A DNA stretch of 8,885 bases from Deltaproteobacteria bacterium (GTDB lineage Bacteria > Desulfobacterota > Syntrophia > Syntrophales > UBA2210), in contig JAFGPZ010000033.1 in the NCBI GenBank assembly GCA_016935935.1, positions 1 to 8,885 of the forward strand, written 5' to 3'. Position numbers and translations under genes: made by a program. This document shows, piece by piece, positions 1 through 5,576 of the stretch. Numbering within the stretch: position 1 is the first letter of the stretch; each line of letters starts with the position of its first letter. The notes beneath the pieces were generated by a model. The model ran no database searches and was not told where the DNA came from. It saw only the letters and a program-made list of their open reading frames with translations.

Positions 1-107
1 TATCATTGTCAAGTGATATCAACATGTTAAATGAACTTTGTGTTAAAAAATCCTCAAATATTTAACCTGAAGTTGTGCAAAGATTTCGTTTCATGGATAT
101 CTCTGAC

Positions 108-114
108 GAGGAAG
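108..114 (+). promoter_or_regulatory. Ribosome binding site deciding the pglC start
   Basis: The purine-rich GAGGAAG lies 7 bases before the ATG at 122 but only 1 base before the in-frame GTG at 116. The spacing favours ATG 122 as the start of the sugar transferase. Confidence 0.6.
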
Positions 115-121
115 AGTGACT

Positions 122-742
122 ATGGGGGTCTATTTTCATTGGGGTAAACGCTTTTTCGACCTGTGTGTCAGTATTCTACTCTTCTTGATGTTCATCCCCT
201 GTCTGGTGGTGTTGATGTGTTTGCTACGCCTTAATCTCGGTGCCCCAATCTTCTTTCGGCAGCAACGACCTGGTCAGCATGGTAAACCTTTTACTATTTA
301 TAAATTCCGTACGATGACGGATGAGCGGGATGAAGATGGTAATCTGCTGCCGGATGGAGAGAGGCTGACCCGGCTGGGACGTTTTTTGCGCAAGACCAGC
401 ACGGATGAACTGCCGGAGCTTTTTAATGTGATCAAGGGGGATATGAGCATTGTGGGGCCGAGGCCCTTGCTTATGCAGTATCTGGTTCGCTACACACCGG
501 AGCAGGCTCGTCGGCATGAACTAAAGCCTGGAATTACCGGCTGGGCGCAGGTAAATGGGCGCAATGCCATAAGCTGGGAAGATAAGTTTAAGTTGGATGT
601 CTGGTATGTGGATAATGCGTCTTTTTTGTTAGATATTAAAATTATATTTCTTACTATCTGGAAAATTCTCAAGCGCGAAGGCATAAACCAACCCGGGCAA
701 GCAACTGCTGAAGAATTTAAAGGTGCGACTCGAAAACTATGA
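122..742 (+). CDS. pglC: PglC-type undecaprenyl-phosphate phosphoglycosyl transferase
   Basis: This is a small monotopic phosphoglycosyl transferase that moves a phospho-sugar from a UDP-sugar to undecaprenyl phosphate at the inner face of the cytoplasmic membrane, the first committed step of lipid-linked glycan assembly. From ATG 122 it is 206 residues, close to Campylobacter PglC (about 200). It shows the KRFFDL start (9-14), one hydrophobic re-entrant segment (about 15-36), KFRTM (61-65), the catalytic Asp-Glu pair in STDELPEL (D95, E96), VGPRP (111-115) and PGITGWAQVNGRNAISW. The last motif and the INQPG tail match PglC rather than the large WcaJ/WbaP enzymes. Its stop overlaps the next ATG (ATGA), and PglE- and PglF-like genes are nearby, so UDP-diNAc-bacillosamine or a close analogue is the inferred substrate. 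GTG 116 is an alternative start. Confidence 0.9.
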   Translation: MGVYFHWGKRFFDLCVSILLFLMFIPCLVVLMCLLRLNLGAPIFFRQQRPGQHGKPFTIYKFRTMTDERDEDGNLLPDGERLTRLGRFLRKTSTDELPELFNVIKGDMSIVGPRPLLMQYLVRYTPEQARRHELKPGITGWAQVNGRNAISWEDKFKLDVWYVDNASFLLDIKIIFLTIWKILKREGINQPGQATAEEFKGATRKL

Positions 743-1146
743 ATGATAAGAAGCGATTTATAGATTGGAAATATCCTGAAATGGAAGATGGCAAACCAAC
801 CAAATACAATTGGGTGGTCCAGCATAAGGATAAATTCAAGCTGGGTTATAAAACTGATATAGGGGCATTTACTTACATTAACGCTAAAAATGGGGTGGTG
901 ATAGAGGATTTTGTACAGATAGGGTCGCACTGCTCGATTTATTCAATCTCTACAATTGATAATAAGGAAGGTCATGTTAAGTTAAAGAAGAACTGTAAAA
1001 TAGGAAGTCACTGTACCATTATGCCAAAGGTAACTATCGGGGAAAATTCAATTGTGGGCGCTTTCAGTTTTGTTAATCAAGATATCCCTGCTAACGTTAT
1101 TGCTGTCGGGGTTCCGGCTAAAGTGATCAGGCAAATTGAAAAATAA
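739..1146 (+). CDS. Short left-handed beta-helix (hexapeptide) acyltransferase, probable amino-sugar N-acetyltransferase
   Basis: A 135-residue protein with hexapeptide repeats of the trimeric left-handed beta-helix type from about residue 36: IGAFTYI, VVIEDFVQIGSHCSI, then CKIGSHCTI, VTIGENSIVGAFSFV, and the usual closing IAVGVPAKVI. Such enzymes transfer an acyl group from an acyl-CoA. Lying between PglC- and PglE-like genes, it is the natural candidate to acylate the 4-amino sugar made by the aminotransferase, the job of PglD. It lacks the N-terminal UDP-sugar-binding Rossmann domain of canonical PglD (about 195 residues), so orthology is not claimed and the acyl group is unknown. Which histidine (H64 or H92 region) is catalytic cannot be settled by eye. 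The start overlaps the pglC stop by ATGA, implying translational coupling. Its DNA is visibly more AT-rich than its neighbours, which may mean separate acquisition. Confidence 0.82.
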   Translation: MNDKKRFIDWKYPEMEDGKPTKYNWVVQHKDKFKLGYKTDIGAFTYINAKNGVVIEDFVQIGSHCSIYSISTIDNKEGHVKLKKNCKIGSHCTIMPKVTIGENSIVGAFSFVNQDIPANVIAVGVPAKVIRQIEK

Positions 1147-2458
1147 AATAACTGAGAAGTTGGCTACAAAGCGGATATTTCTTTCTCCACCCCACATGGG
1201 TGGGGACGAAATGGGTTTCATTCAAGAGGCCTATGAAAGCAATTACATTGCGCCACTGGGGCCTCAGGTGGATGCTTTTGAGCGGGAGTTTGCCGAGTAT
1301 GTGGGAATTTCTTATGCTGTGGCACTTTCCAGCGGGACGGCGGCTATGCATCTGGCACTGAGGATTCTTGGAGTGGGGCCTGGGGATGAGGTTATTGCTT
1401 CATCTTTGACGTTTATCGGTAGTGTTACGCCAGTAGTTTTTCAAGGGGCTAATCTAGTGTTTATAGATTGTGATCGTAGCTCGTGGAATATGGATCCTGA
1501 TTTGTTGAAAGAGGCGCTTGAGGATTGCGAAAGGCGCGGGAAGTTACCTAAGGCGGTAGTGCCGACTGATCTGTATGGGCAGTGCGTTGATTATGAGGGG
1601 ATATTTGAAATTTGTGAGGAGTATGGAGTGCCGGTGGTGGCGGACGCGGCTGAGGCCTTAGGTGCTGTTTACTACAGCGCCAATTCTGAATTAAAAGAGC
1701 AAGAACATATTAATCAATTAAAAATTAATAACTCAAAATTCAAAATTGCGCACCACGCGGGAGTTGGGGCAAAGGCGGCGGTTTTTTCGTTCAATGGGAA
1801 TAAGATTATTACGACTTCCGGCGGGGGAATGCTGGCTTCGGATGATAAGGGATTCATTGATTATGCCCGCAATCTTTCCCAACAGGCCCGGGAGGATTTT
1901 CCGCACTACGAGCATACAGAGATTGGTTATAATTATCGCATGAGCAATGTGCTTGCCGCTATCGGCCGGGGGCAGCTGAGGGTTTTGGATGAACGGGTAG
2001 AAAGAAAACAGGAGATTTTTGATTATTATCAGAAGGCATTGGGAGATTTGCCGGGGATTGAATTTATGCCGGAGGCGGATTATGGGAGATCGAATCGGTG
2101 GTTGACAGTTATTCTGATTACGCCGGAGGAATTCGGGGTGGATAGGGAGACTGTGCGTCTGGCTCTTGAGAAAGAGAATATCGAGGCTCGGCCGGTTTGG
2201 AAGCCGATGCATTTGCAGCCGGTGTTTCACGGTGAAAGGCTGAAGGCTGAAGGCTTAAGGCTGAAGAGTCAGGGGTCAGGGGTCAGGGGTCAGGAAAAGA
2301 AACAAAGATATGCCGCGAGGGTTGTTGGGGGAAGTGTGGCGGAAGATCTCTTTAACAGGGGGCTTTGTTTGCCTTCCGGGACGGCAATGACGGATGGGGA
2401 ATTGGAGAGGGTTGTTGATACGATGTTGAAGAGTCACGCGAAGGCGCAAAGACGCTAA
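1136..2458 (+). CDS. pglE: PglE-type UDP-4-keto-sugar aminotransferase (DegT/DnrJ/EryC1/StrS family) carrying repeat insertions
   Basis: A PLP enzyme expected to transaminate UDP-4-keto-6-deoxy-GlcNAc to the 4-amino sugar. The N-terminus (FLSPPHMGG, SNYIAPLG) and later motifs strongly recall Campylobacter PglE: SSGTAAMHLAL (65-75), VADAAEALGA with PLP-contacting D170, NGNKIITTSGGGML with Schiff-base lysine K223, HYEH, GYNYRMSN, RSNRWL, ARPVWKPMH and CLPSGTAM. At 440 residues it is about 50 longer than PglE (about 386). The excess is two repeat-derived inserts (about residues 182-206 and 366-391) plus a repeat-derived tail (SHAKAQRR). All are in frame and leave the active-site motifs intact. 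The TTG start overlaps the acyltransferase stop by 11 bases, with only a weak AGG before it. TTG at 1160 would fit the family N-terminus better, so the exact start is uncertain. It is probably still functional, but this is not proven. Confidence 0.9.
   Translation: MKNKITEKLATKRIFLSPPHMGGDEMGFIQEAYESNYIAPLGPQVDAFEREFAEYVGISYAVALSSGTAAMHLALRILGVGPGDEVIASSLTFIGSVTPVVFQGANLVFIDCDRSSWNMDPDLLKEALEDCERRGKLPKAVVPTDLYGQCVDYEGIFEICEEYGVPVVADAAEALGAVYYSANSELKEQEHINQLKINNSKFKIAHHAGVGAKAAVFSFNGNKIITTSGGGMLASDDKGFIDYARNLSQQAREDFPHYEHTEIGYNYRMSNVLAAIGRGQLRVLDERVERKQEIFDYYQKALGDLPGIEFMPEADYGRSNRWLTVILITPEEFGVDRETVRLALEKENIEARPVWKPMHLQPVFHGERLKAEGLRLKSQGSGVRGQEKKQRYAARVVGGSVAEDLFNRGLCLPSGTAMTDGELERVVDTMLKSHAKAQRR
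1681..1747 (+). repeat. AT-rich repeat-like insert inside the aminotransferase gene
   Basis: About 67 bases of strongly A/T-rich sequence made of AATTAAAAATTA- and AATTCAAAATT-like units interrupt an otherwise GC-rich gene. They encode about 22 extra residues (ELKEQEHINQLKINNSKFKI) between DAAEALGAVYY and GVGAKAAVFSF, where PglE has only a short loop. The composition and low complexity resemble dispersed AT-rich repeats found between genes in many environmental genomes. Exact borders are approximate. Confidence 0.6.
2238..2265 (+). repeat. Heptanucleotide tandem array GGCTGAA x4
   Basis: Four consecutive 7-bp units: GGCTGAA, GGCTGAA, GGCTTAA, GGCTGAA. They lie within the aminotransferase frame and encode part of GERLKAEGLRLK, which has no counterpart in the family. 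The array is followed after 2 bases by a second heptamer array. Confidence 0.85.
2268..2295 (+). repeat. Heptanucleotide tandem array GTCAGGG x4
   Basis: Four consecutive 7-bp units: GTCAGGG three times, then GTCAGGA. They are in the aminotransferase frame and encode SQGSGVRGQ. The unit differs from the array at 2238-2265, so two unrelated heptamer repeats sit side by side. Since 7 is not a multiple of 3, gain or loss of one unit would shift the gene's frame. Confidence 0.85.
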
Positions 2459-2504
2459 AGTTAAACAGTACAGAAATCACGCAAAGTTGCAAAGTTGCAA
2501 AGGG
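2434..2504 (+). repeat. Degenerate dispersed repeat (ACGCAAAGGCGCAAAG type) at and after the aminotransferase stop
   Basis: Two degenerate copies of a TCACGCAAAGGCGCAAAGAC-like sequence. The first (2434-2460) encodes the last residues and stop of the aminotransferase. The second (2475-2504) contains the octamer GCAAAGTT twice in tandem (2481-2496) followed by GCAAAGGG. From general knowledge, such GCAAAG-rich repeats are scattered in intergenic and gene-end positions of many bacterial genomes and commonly yield 'HAKAQRR'-like C-terminal tails. Confidence 0.65.
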
Positions 2505-2520
2505 GGGAAGAATATCTACC

Positions 2521-2553
2521 GCGGGAATGACAAAGGGGGATGCGGGAATGACA
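2521..2553 (+). repeat. Direct repeat GCGGGAATGACA x2
   Basis: The 12-mer GCGGGAATGACA occurs at 2521-2532 and again at 2542-2553, 21 bases apart. It resembles one end of the common dispersed repeat with inverted GCGGGAATGACA ends, but no matching inverted arm lies nearby, so these look like truncated copies. The second copy ends only about 9 bases before the epimerase remnant begins. Confidence 0.6.
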
Positions 2554-2561
2554 CAAAGCGG

Positions 2562-2881
2562 AAGCTGCGGGTTTTTAATGTGTGTGATGCCAAGCCTTAT
2601 GAATTTAATACTATTATCCGGGTCTTTAAAAAATCGGGTGTTCGACCGAACAGACCTATCATTTTTGTTCCGCTTTTTGTGGTCTGGCTTGCGACGCGTA
2701 TCGCAGGTATTTTCTTTTCCAATAAGAGGGAATGGATTTATTCCTGTTATGATAAACTGGCATGTGATCTGGTTTTGATAATAGGAAAATGCTGGGAACA
2801 GGGTTTAGACCGGTTCACTCACTGGAAACAATATTTCAACCTACAGCTTACATGTCTATACCCCGAAGGCGTATACAATAG
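2562..2881 (+). pseudogene. C-terminal remnant of an NAD-dependent sugar-nucleotide epimerase/reductase, 5'-truncated and frameshifted
   Basis: Frame 3 reads KLRVFNVCDAKPYEF followed by a region with a hydrophobic stretch (RPIIFVPLFVVWLATRI) and ends conserved sequence at KLACDLV. The match to the extended short-chain dehydrogenase/epimerase C-terminus then continues in another frame as DNRKMLGTGFRPVHSLETIF, stopping at TAG 2879-2881. Adding one T to the T4 tract at 2773-2776 joins both parts into LVFDNRKMLG. Only about 105 codons remain. The Rossmann fold, TGxxGxxG and YxxxK expected in the missing 200 or so residues are absent, and repeat DNA occupies their place. The family often lies just before a small sugar transferase, as here, in loci where it reduces the 4-keto product of WbpM-type dehydratases. 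That specific role is inference. Confidence 0.72.
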
Positions 2882-2919
2882 AATAACCGTATTGTGCGGG
2901 ATGAATTTTAGATAAAACA

Positions 2920-3481
2920 ATGAAACGTATTTTTGATCTGGCGATGGCCGGTTTTTTTATTATGTTTTTTGAGTGTGCCGATTCTTGTTCTCGGTCTGGC
3001 AGTGAAGCTGACGTCAGAAGGACCTGTGCTTTACTGGTCTGACCGGGTGGGTATTGATAATAAGATTTTCAGGATGCCCAAGTTTAGGACGATGATCGTC
3101 AATACCCCTGCTGTTGCAACCCATCTCATGAAGAATCCCGATACCTACCTTACGCCGATCGGGTCTTTTCTGCGAAAGTTCAGTCTCGATGAATTGCCTC
3201 AATTGTACAGTGTCTTGAAGGGAGATGTCAGTTTTGTAGGACCTCGTCCTGCTTTATATAATCAGGATGATCTGGTTGGACTTCGAACCCAAAAAGGGAT
3301 TGATAAGATAATGCCTGGCATTACCGGCTGGGCGCAGGTAAACGGCAGGGATAATCTGCCTATTCCGGTTAAGGTTGAATTTGATGAGTTTTATCTGAAG
3401 AACAGATCATTCTTCCTTGATTTCAAAATATTGTGGATGACAGTTGTGAAGGTGGCCAGGAGAGAAGGGGTGACGCATTGA
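2920..3481 (+). CDS. Second small phosphoglycosyl (sugar) transferase, frameshifted near the N-terminus
   Basis: This belongs to the same superfamily as the protein at 122-742 but is clearly divergent. It contains KFRTM, the catalytic Asp-Glu pair in SLDELPQL, VGPRPALY and PGITGWAQVNGRD. The SEGPVLYWSDRVG stretch is typical of transferases paired with an NAD-dependent epimerase, whose remnant lies 38 bases upstream. The true start is probably ATG 2920, which reads MKRIFDLAMAGF, the family's conserved opening. The rest (LSVPILVLGLAVKLTSEG onward) is one frame over. Removing one T from the T7 run (2952-2958) or T6 run (2965-2970) restores an uninterrupted 186-residue protein with D91-E92. As sequenced, only a version from TTG 2933 (182 residues) without KRIFDL could be made, and no ribosome binding site is seen for it. 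It may be a sequencing error, a recent mutation or slippage. Confidence 0.8.
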
Positions 3482-3524
3482 GGGCAGAAGAGTAGAGGTA
3501 AATTTTTTGAACAGAGGAAAAAGA

Positions 3525-3608
3525 TTGCGAATTGTTCATACATTTAATATACTTGGACGGGAGGCATTCATGCCTGATAAAAAATGGAGGTCTCGTGTAA
3601 GTCGATGA
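3525..3608 (+). CDS. Possible 27-residue ORF translationally coupled to the dehydratase gene
   Basis: TTG 3525 has a good ribosome binding site (AGAGGA at 3513-3518) and reads LRIVHTFNILGREAF, then MPDKKWRSRVSR, ending in TGA 3606-3608. An internal ATG at 3570 has an even better site (GGGAGG at 3559-3564, 5 bases away) and would give a 12-residue peptide. Either version ends in an ATGA overlap with the dehydratase ATG at 3605, so it could deliver ribosomes to that start. No function or homology is recognised. It might instead be the stub of a lost gene, since RIVHTF resembles some glycosyltransferase starts, but this is speculative. Confidence 0.35.
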   Translation: MRIVHTFNILGREAFMPDKKWRSRVSR

Positions 3609-5458
3609 GAAGAACCCTGCTCAGTAGAAATTTTTATCTAATAATCATTCTGGACGCGCTCCTTGTAGCGGTGGCCTATATCCTTGCCTACTGGTTGCGT
3701 TTTGATGGGGTAATTCAGCCGGAGCGATGGGCCAATATAAAGGATACAGTTCAGTATGTTATACCGGCAAAGATGATCTGCTTTTTCTTCTTTGGTTTGT
3801 ACAAAGGTATGTGGAGATATACCAGCCTTAGTGATCTGAAAAATGTTTTTCTTGGTGTTAGTTCTTCATCGGCAATTATTGTTTTATTTATTCTCTTTTT
3901 ATACCGCTTCCAGGGCTTTTCCCGTTCCGTTTATTTGATTGACTGGGGATTGACCATGTTCTTGATTGGCGGTGTGCGAATAACAATTCGTCTGTATTTT
4001 TCCGCCGGCCTTTCACCGTTTAAAGAAAATTTAGAACATAAAACGCACCCCTTAAAAAGACTGTTGATAATAGGAGCAGGTGACGCCGGCGAAAAAGTGT
4101 TGCGGGAAATAAAAGCGATGCCGTGGCTCAACATTCACCCCATCGGTTTCCTGGATGATGATTTCTCCAAACAGGGGAAGACCATTCATGGTATTCCGAT
4201 TTTAGGCGCGGTAGATGAGATCAACACGGTGAAAAATGCCTATGATGAAATACTGATTGCCATGCCCTCTATCAGGGGTGAAGAGATGAGGAAAGTGGTT
4301 TCGTTATGCGAACAGACGGGAAAGGCTTTCCGTACCCTGCCCGGAATCTGGGAACTTGTCGAAGGACGGGTTTCAGTGAAAACGACACGGAAAGTGCGCA
4401 TGGAGGACCTGTTGAAGAGGGAGGAGATACACCTTAACGAGGACGATATTCGACAGTACATCAGAAAAAAGCGCGTCATGATAACCGGCGCCGGCGGATC
4501 GATAGGGTCTGAACTGGTAAGGCAGGTATGCCGGTTTAATCCTGAATCCGTCGCTCTTGTGGAAGTTGGCGAAGAGAATCTTTTCAAGATCGAGATGGAG
4601 TGCAGGCAGCGGTACGGGTTTATACCCATATTCAGTTATTTGTGTGACGTAAAACAAAAAGCTAACGTGGACCGTATAGTAAAGACTTATTGCCCCTATG
4701 TCATATTTCATGCCGCCGCCTACAAACATGTCCCCATTCAGGAACTGAATCCCTGGGAGGCCATATTCAACAATGTTTTGGGTACCAGGAATATGATTGA
4801 ATCAGCCTATGAAAACAAGGTAGGTCGCTTCGTCCTCGTATCGACAGATAAGGCCGTTCGTCCTACGAACGTCATGGGAGCAACAAAGCGGGCGGCAGAA
4901 ATATTAATACAATGTATTAACGGGCGTTCTCAAACAATTTATATGGCCGTGCGCTTTGGGAATGTTCTGTGGAGTTCGGGATCGGCTCTTCCCTTGTTTC
5001 AGAAACAGATCTCCCATGGCGGCCCCGTGACCGTTACACATCCTGAAATAGTACGCTATTTCATGAGTATACCGGAAGCTGTTCAACTGGTTCTCCAGGC
5101 GGGATCGATGGGTTCCGGTGGCGAGGTATTCATTCTTGACATGGGGGAGCCTATTCGTATTGTTGACCTTGCCAGGGATCTGATTCGCCTGAATGGCTAT
5201 GAACCGGAGCGCGATATCCTTATCCAGTATATAGGCCTTCGTCCGGGAGAAAAACTGTATGAAGAATTGATTACAGAAGGTGAGGGAATCGTTGCGACAA
5301 AGCATGAAAAGATTCTTACACTCAATTCTGTAAGCTGTGATTACAAGAGGTTAAAAAGCCAGATTGATGAGCTTATTTCTATAGCGGGCAGCTATGATGC
5401 CGTTGCGATAAAGAAGAAACTTCAGGAAATTGTACCCGAATATACGCCACAACTATAA
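3605..5458 (+). CDS. pglF: PglF/WbpM-type membrane-bound UDP-GlcNAc 4,6-dehydratase
   Basis: A long-type CapD/WbpM/PglF protein, 617 residues from ATG 3605 (positions below). About four membrane helices span residues 10-132 after an N-terminal FYLIIILDALLVAVAY segment. A first Rossmann domain follows with LLIIGAGDAG (153-162), then the catalytic domain with GAGGSIGSE (295-303). The active site is STDKAVRPTNVMGATKR: Thr-Asp-Lys at 414-416, with Met-xxx-Lys (M424, K428) replacing the usual Tyr-xxx-Lys, the hallmark of long PglF/WbpM enzymes. It converts UDP-GlcNAc to UDP-4-keto-6-deoxy-GlcNAc, the substrate of the aminotransferase upstream and probably of the lost epimerase/reductase. ATG 3584 gives 7 more residues but has no ribosome binding site. 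ATG 3605 overlaps the stop of the short upstream ORF and has GGAGG 14 bases before it, so I prefer it. All catalytic residues are present. Confidence 0.92.
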   Translation: MRRTLLSRNFYLIIILDALLVAVAYILAYWLRFDGVIQPERWANIKDTVQYVIPAKMICFFFFGLYKGMWRYTSLSDLKNVFLGVSSSSAIIVLFILFLYRFQGFSRSVYLIDWGLTMFLIGGVRITIRLYFSAGLSPFKENLEHKTHPLKRLLIIGAGDAGEKVLREIKAMPWLNIHPIGFLDDDFSKQGKTIHGIPILGAVDEINTVKNAYDEILIAMPSIRGEEMRKVVSLCEQTGKAFRTLPGIWELVEGRVSVKTTRKVRMEDLLKREEIHLNEDDIRQYIRKKRVMITGAGGSIGSELVRQVCRFNPESVALVEVGEENLFKIEMECRQRYGFIPIFSYLCDVKQKANVDRIVKTYCPYVIFHAAAYKHVPIQELNPWEAIFNNVLGTRNMIESAYENKVGRFVLVSTDKAVRPTNVMGATKRAAEILIQCINGRSQTIYMAVRFGNVLWSSGSALPLFQKQISHGGPVTVTHPEIVRYFMSIPEAVQLVLQAGSMGSGGEVFILDMGEPIRIVDLARDLIRLNGYEPERDILIQYIGLRPGEKLYEELITEGEGIVATKHEKILTLNSVSCDYKRLKSQIDELISIAGSYDAVAIKKKLQEIVPEYTPQL

Positions 5459-5576
5459 ACTCAATGGTTAATGCTGGATTTTGAAGGGTGAATTGAACAG
5501 CTAGCGAATAAAAGTAAAAATTTTTCTTAAAATAATTGCAGCTGCGCAAAGCCCTTATTGAAAGAGGAAACAATCT

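Noticed and set aside
3..65. Possible C-terminal end of an upstream gene (20 open codons to TAA at 63-65)
   Set aside because: An unrecognised sequence of this length can be open by chance, and the other frames also stop within the first 30 bases. A preceding gene is likely from the cluster layout but cannot be identified here.
38..66. Possible promoter upstream of pglC (TTGTGT and TATTTA/TTTAAC)
   Set aside because: Poor consensus match and non-ideal spacing in AT-rich DNA.
2238..2295. CRISPR array
   Set aside because: Units are 7 bp in tandem without spacers, and no cas genes are present.
2487..2915. A genuine new 142-residue protein
   Set aside because: Its start lies in repeat DNA, its middle matches an epimerase C-terminus, and the epimerase match continues in a different frame after 2777. 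It is a frameshifted remnant, not a gene.
5493..5534. Possible promoter in the AT-rich gap before galE (TTGAAC, then TAAAAA or TAAAAT)
   Set aside because: The hexamers match the consensus poorly, and AT-rich gaps produce such matches often. There is no independent support.
5516..5546. AAAAATTTTT and GCAGCTGC palindromes as a terminator after the dehydratase
   Set aside because: The palindromes have no loop and no GC stem followed directly by a T-run, so they do not form a convincing intrinsic terminator.
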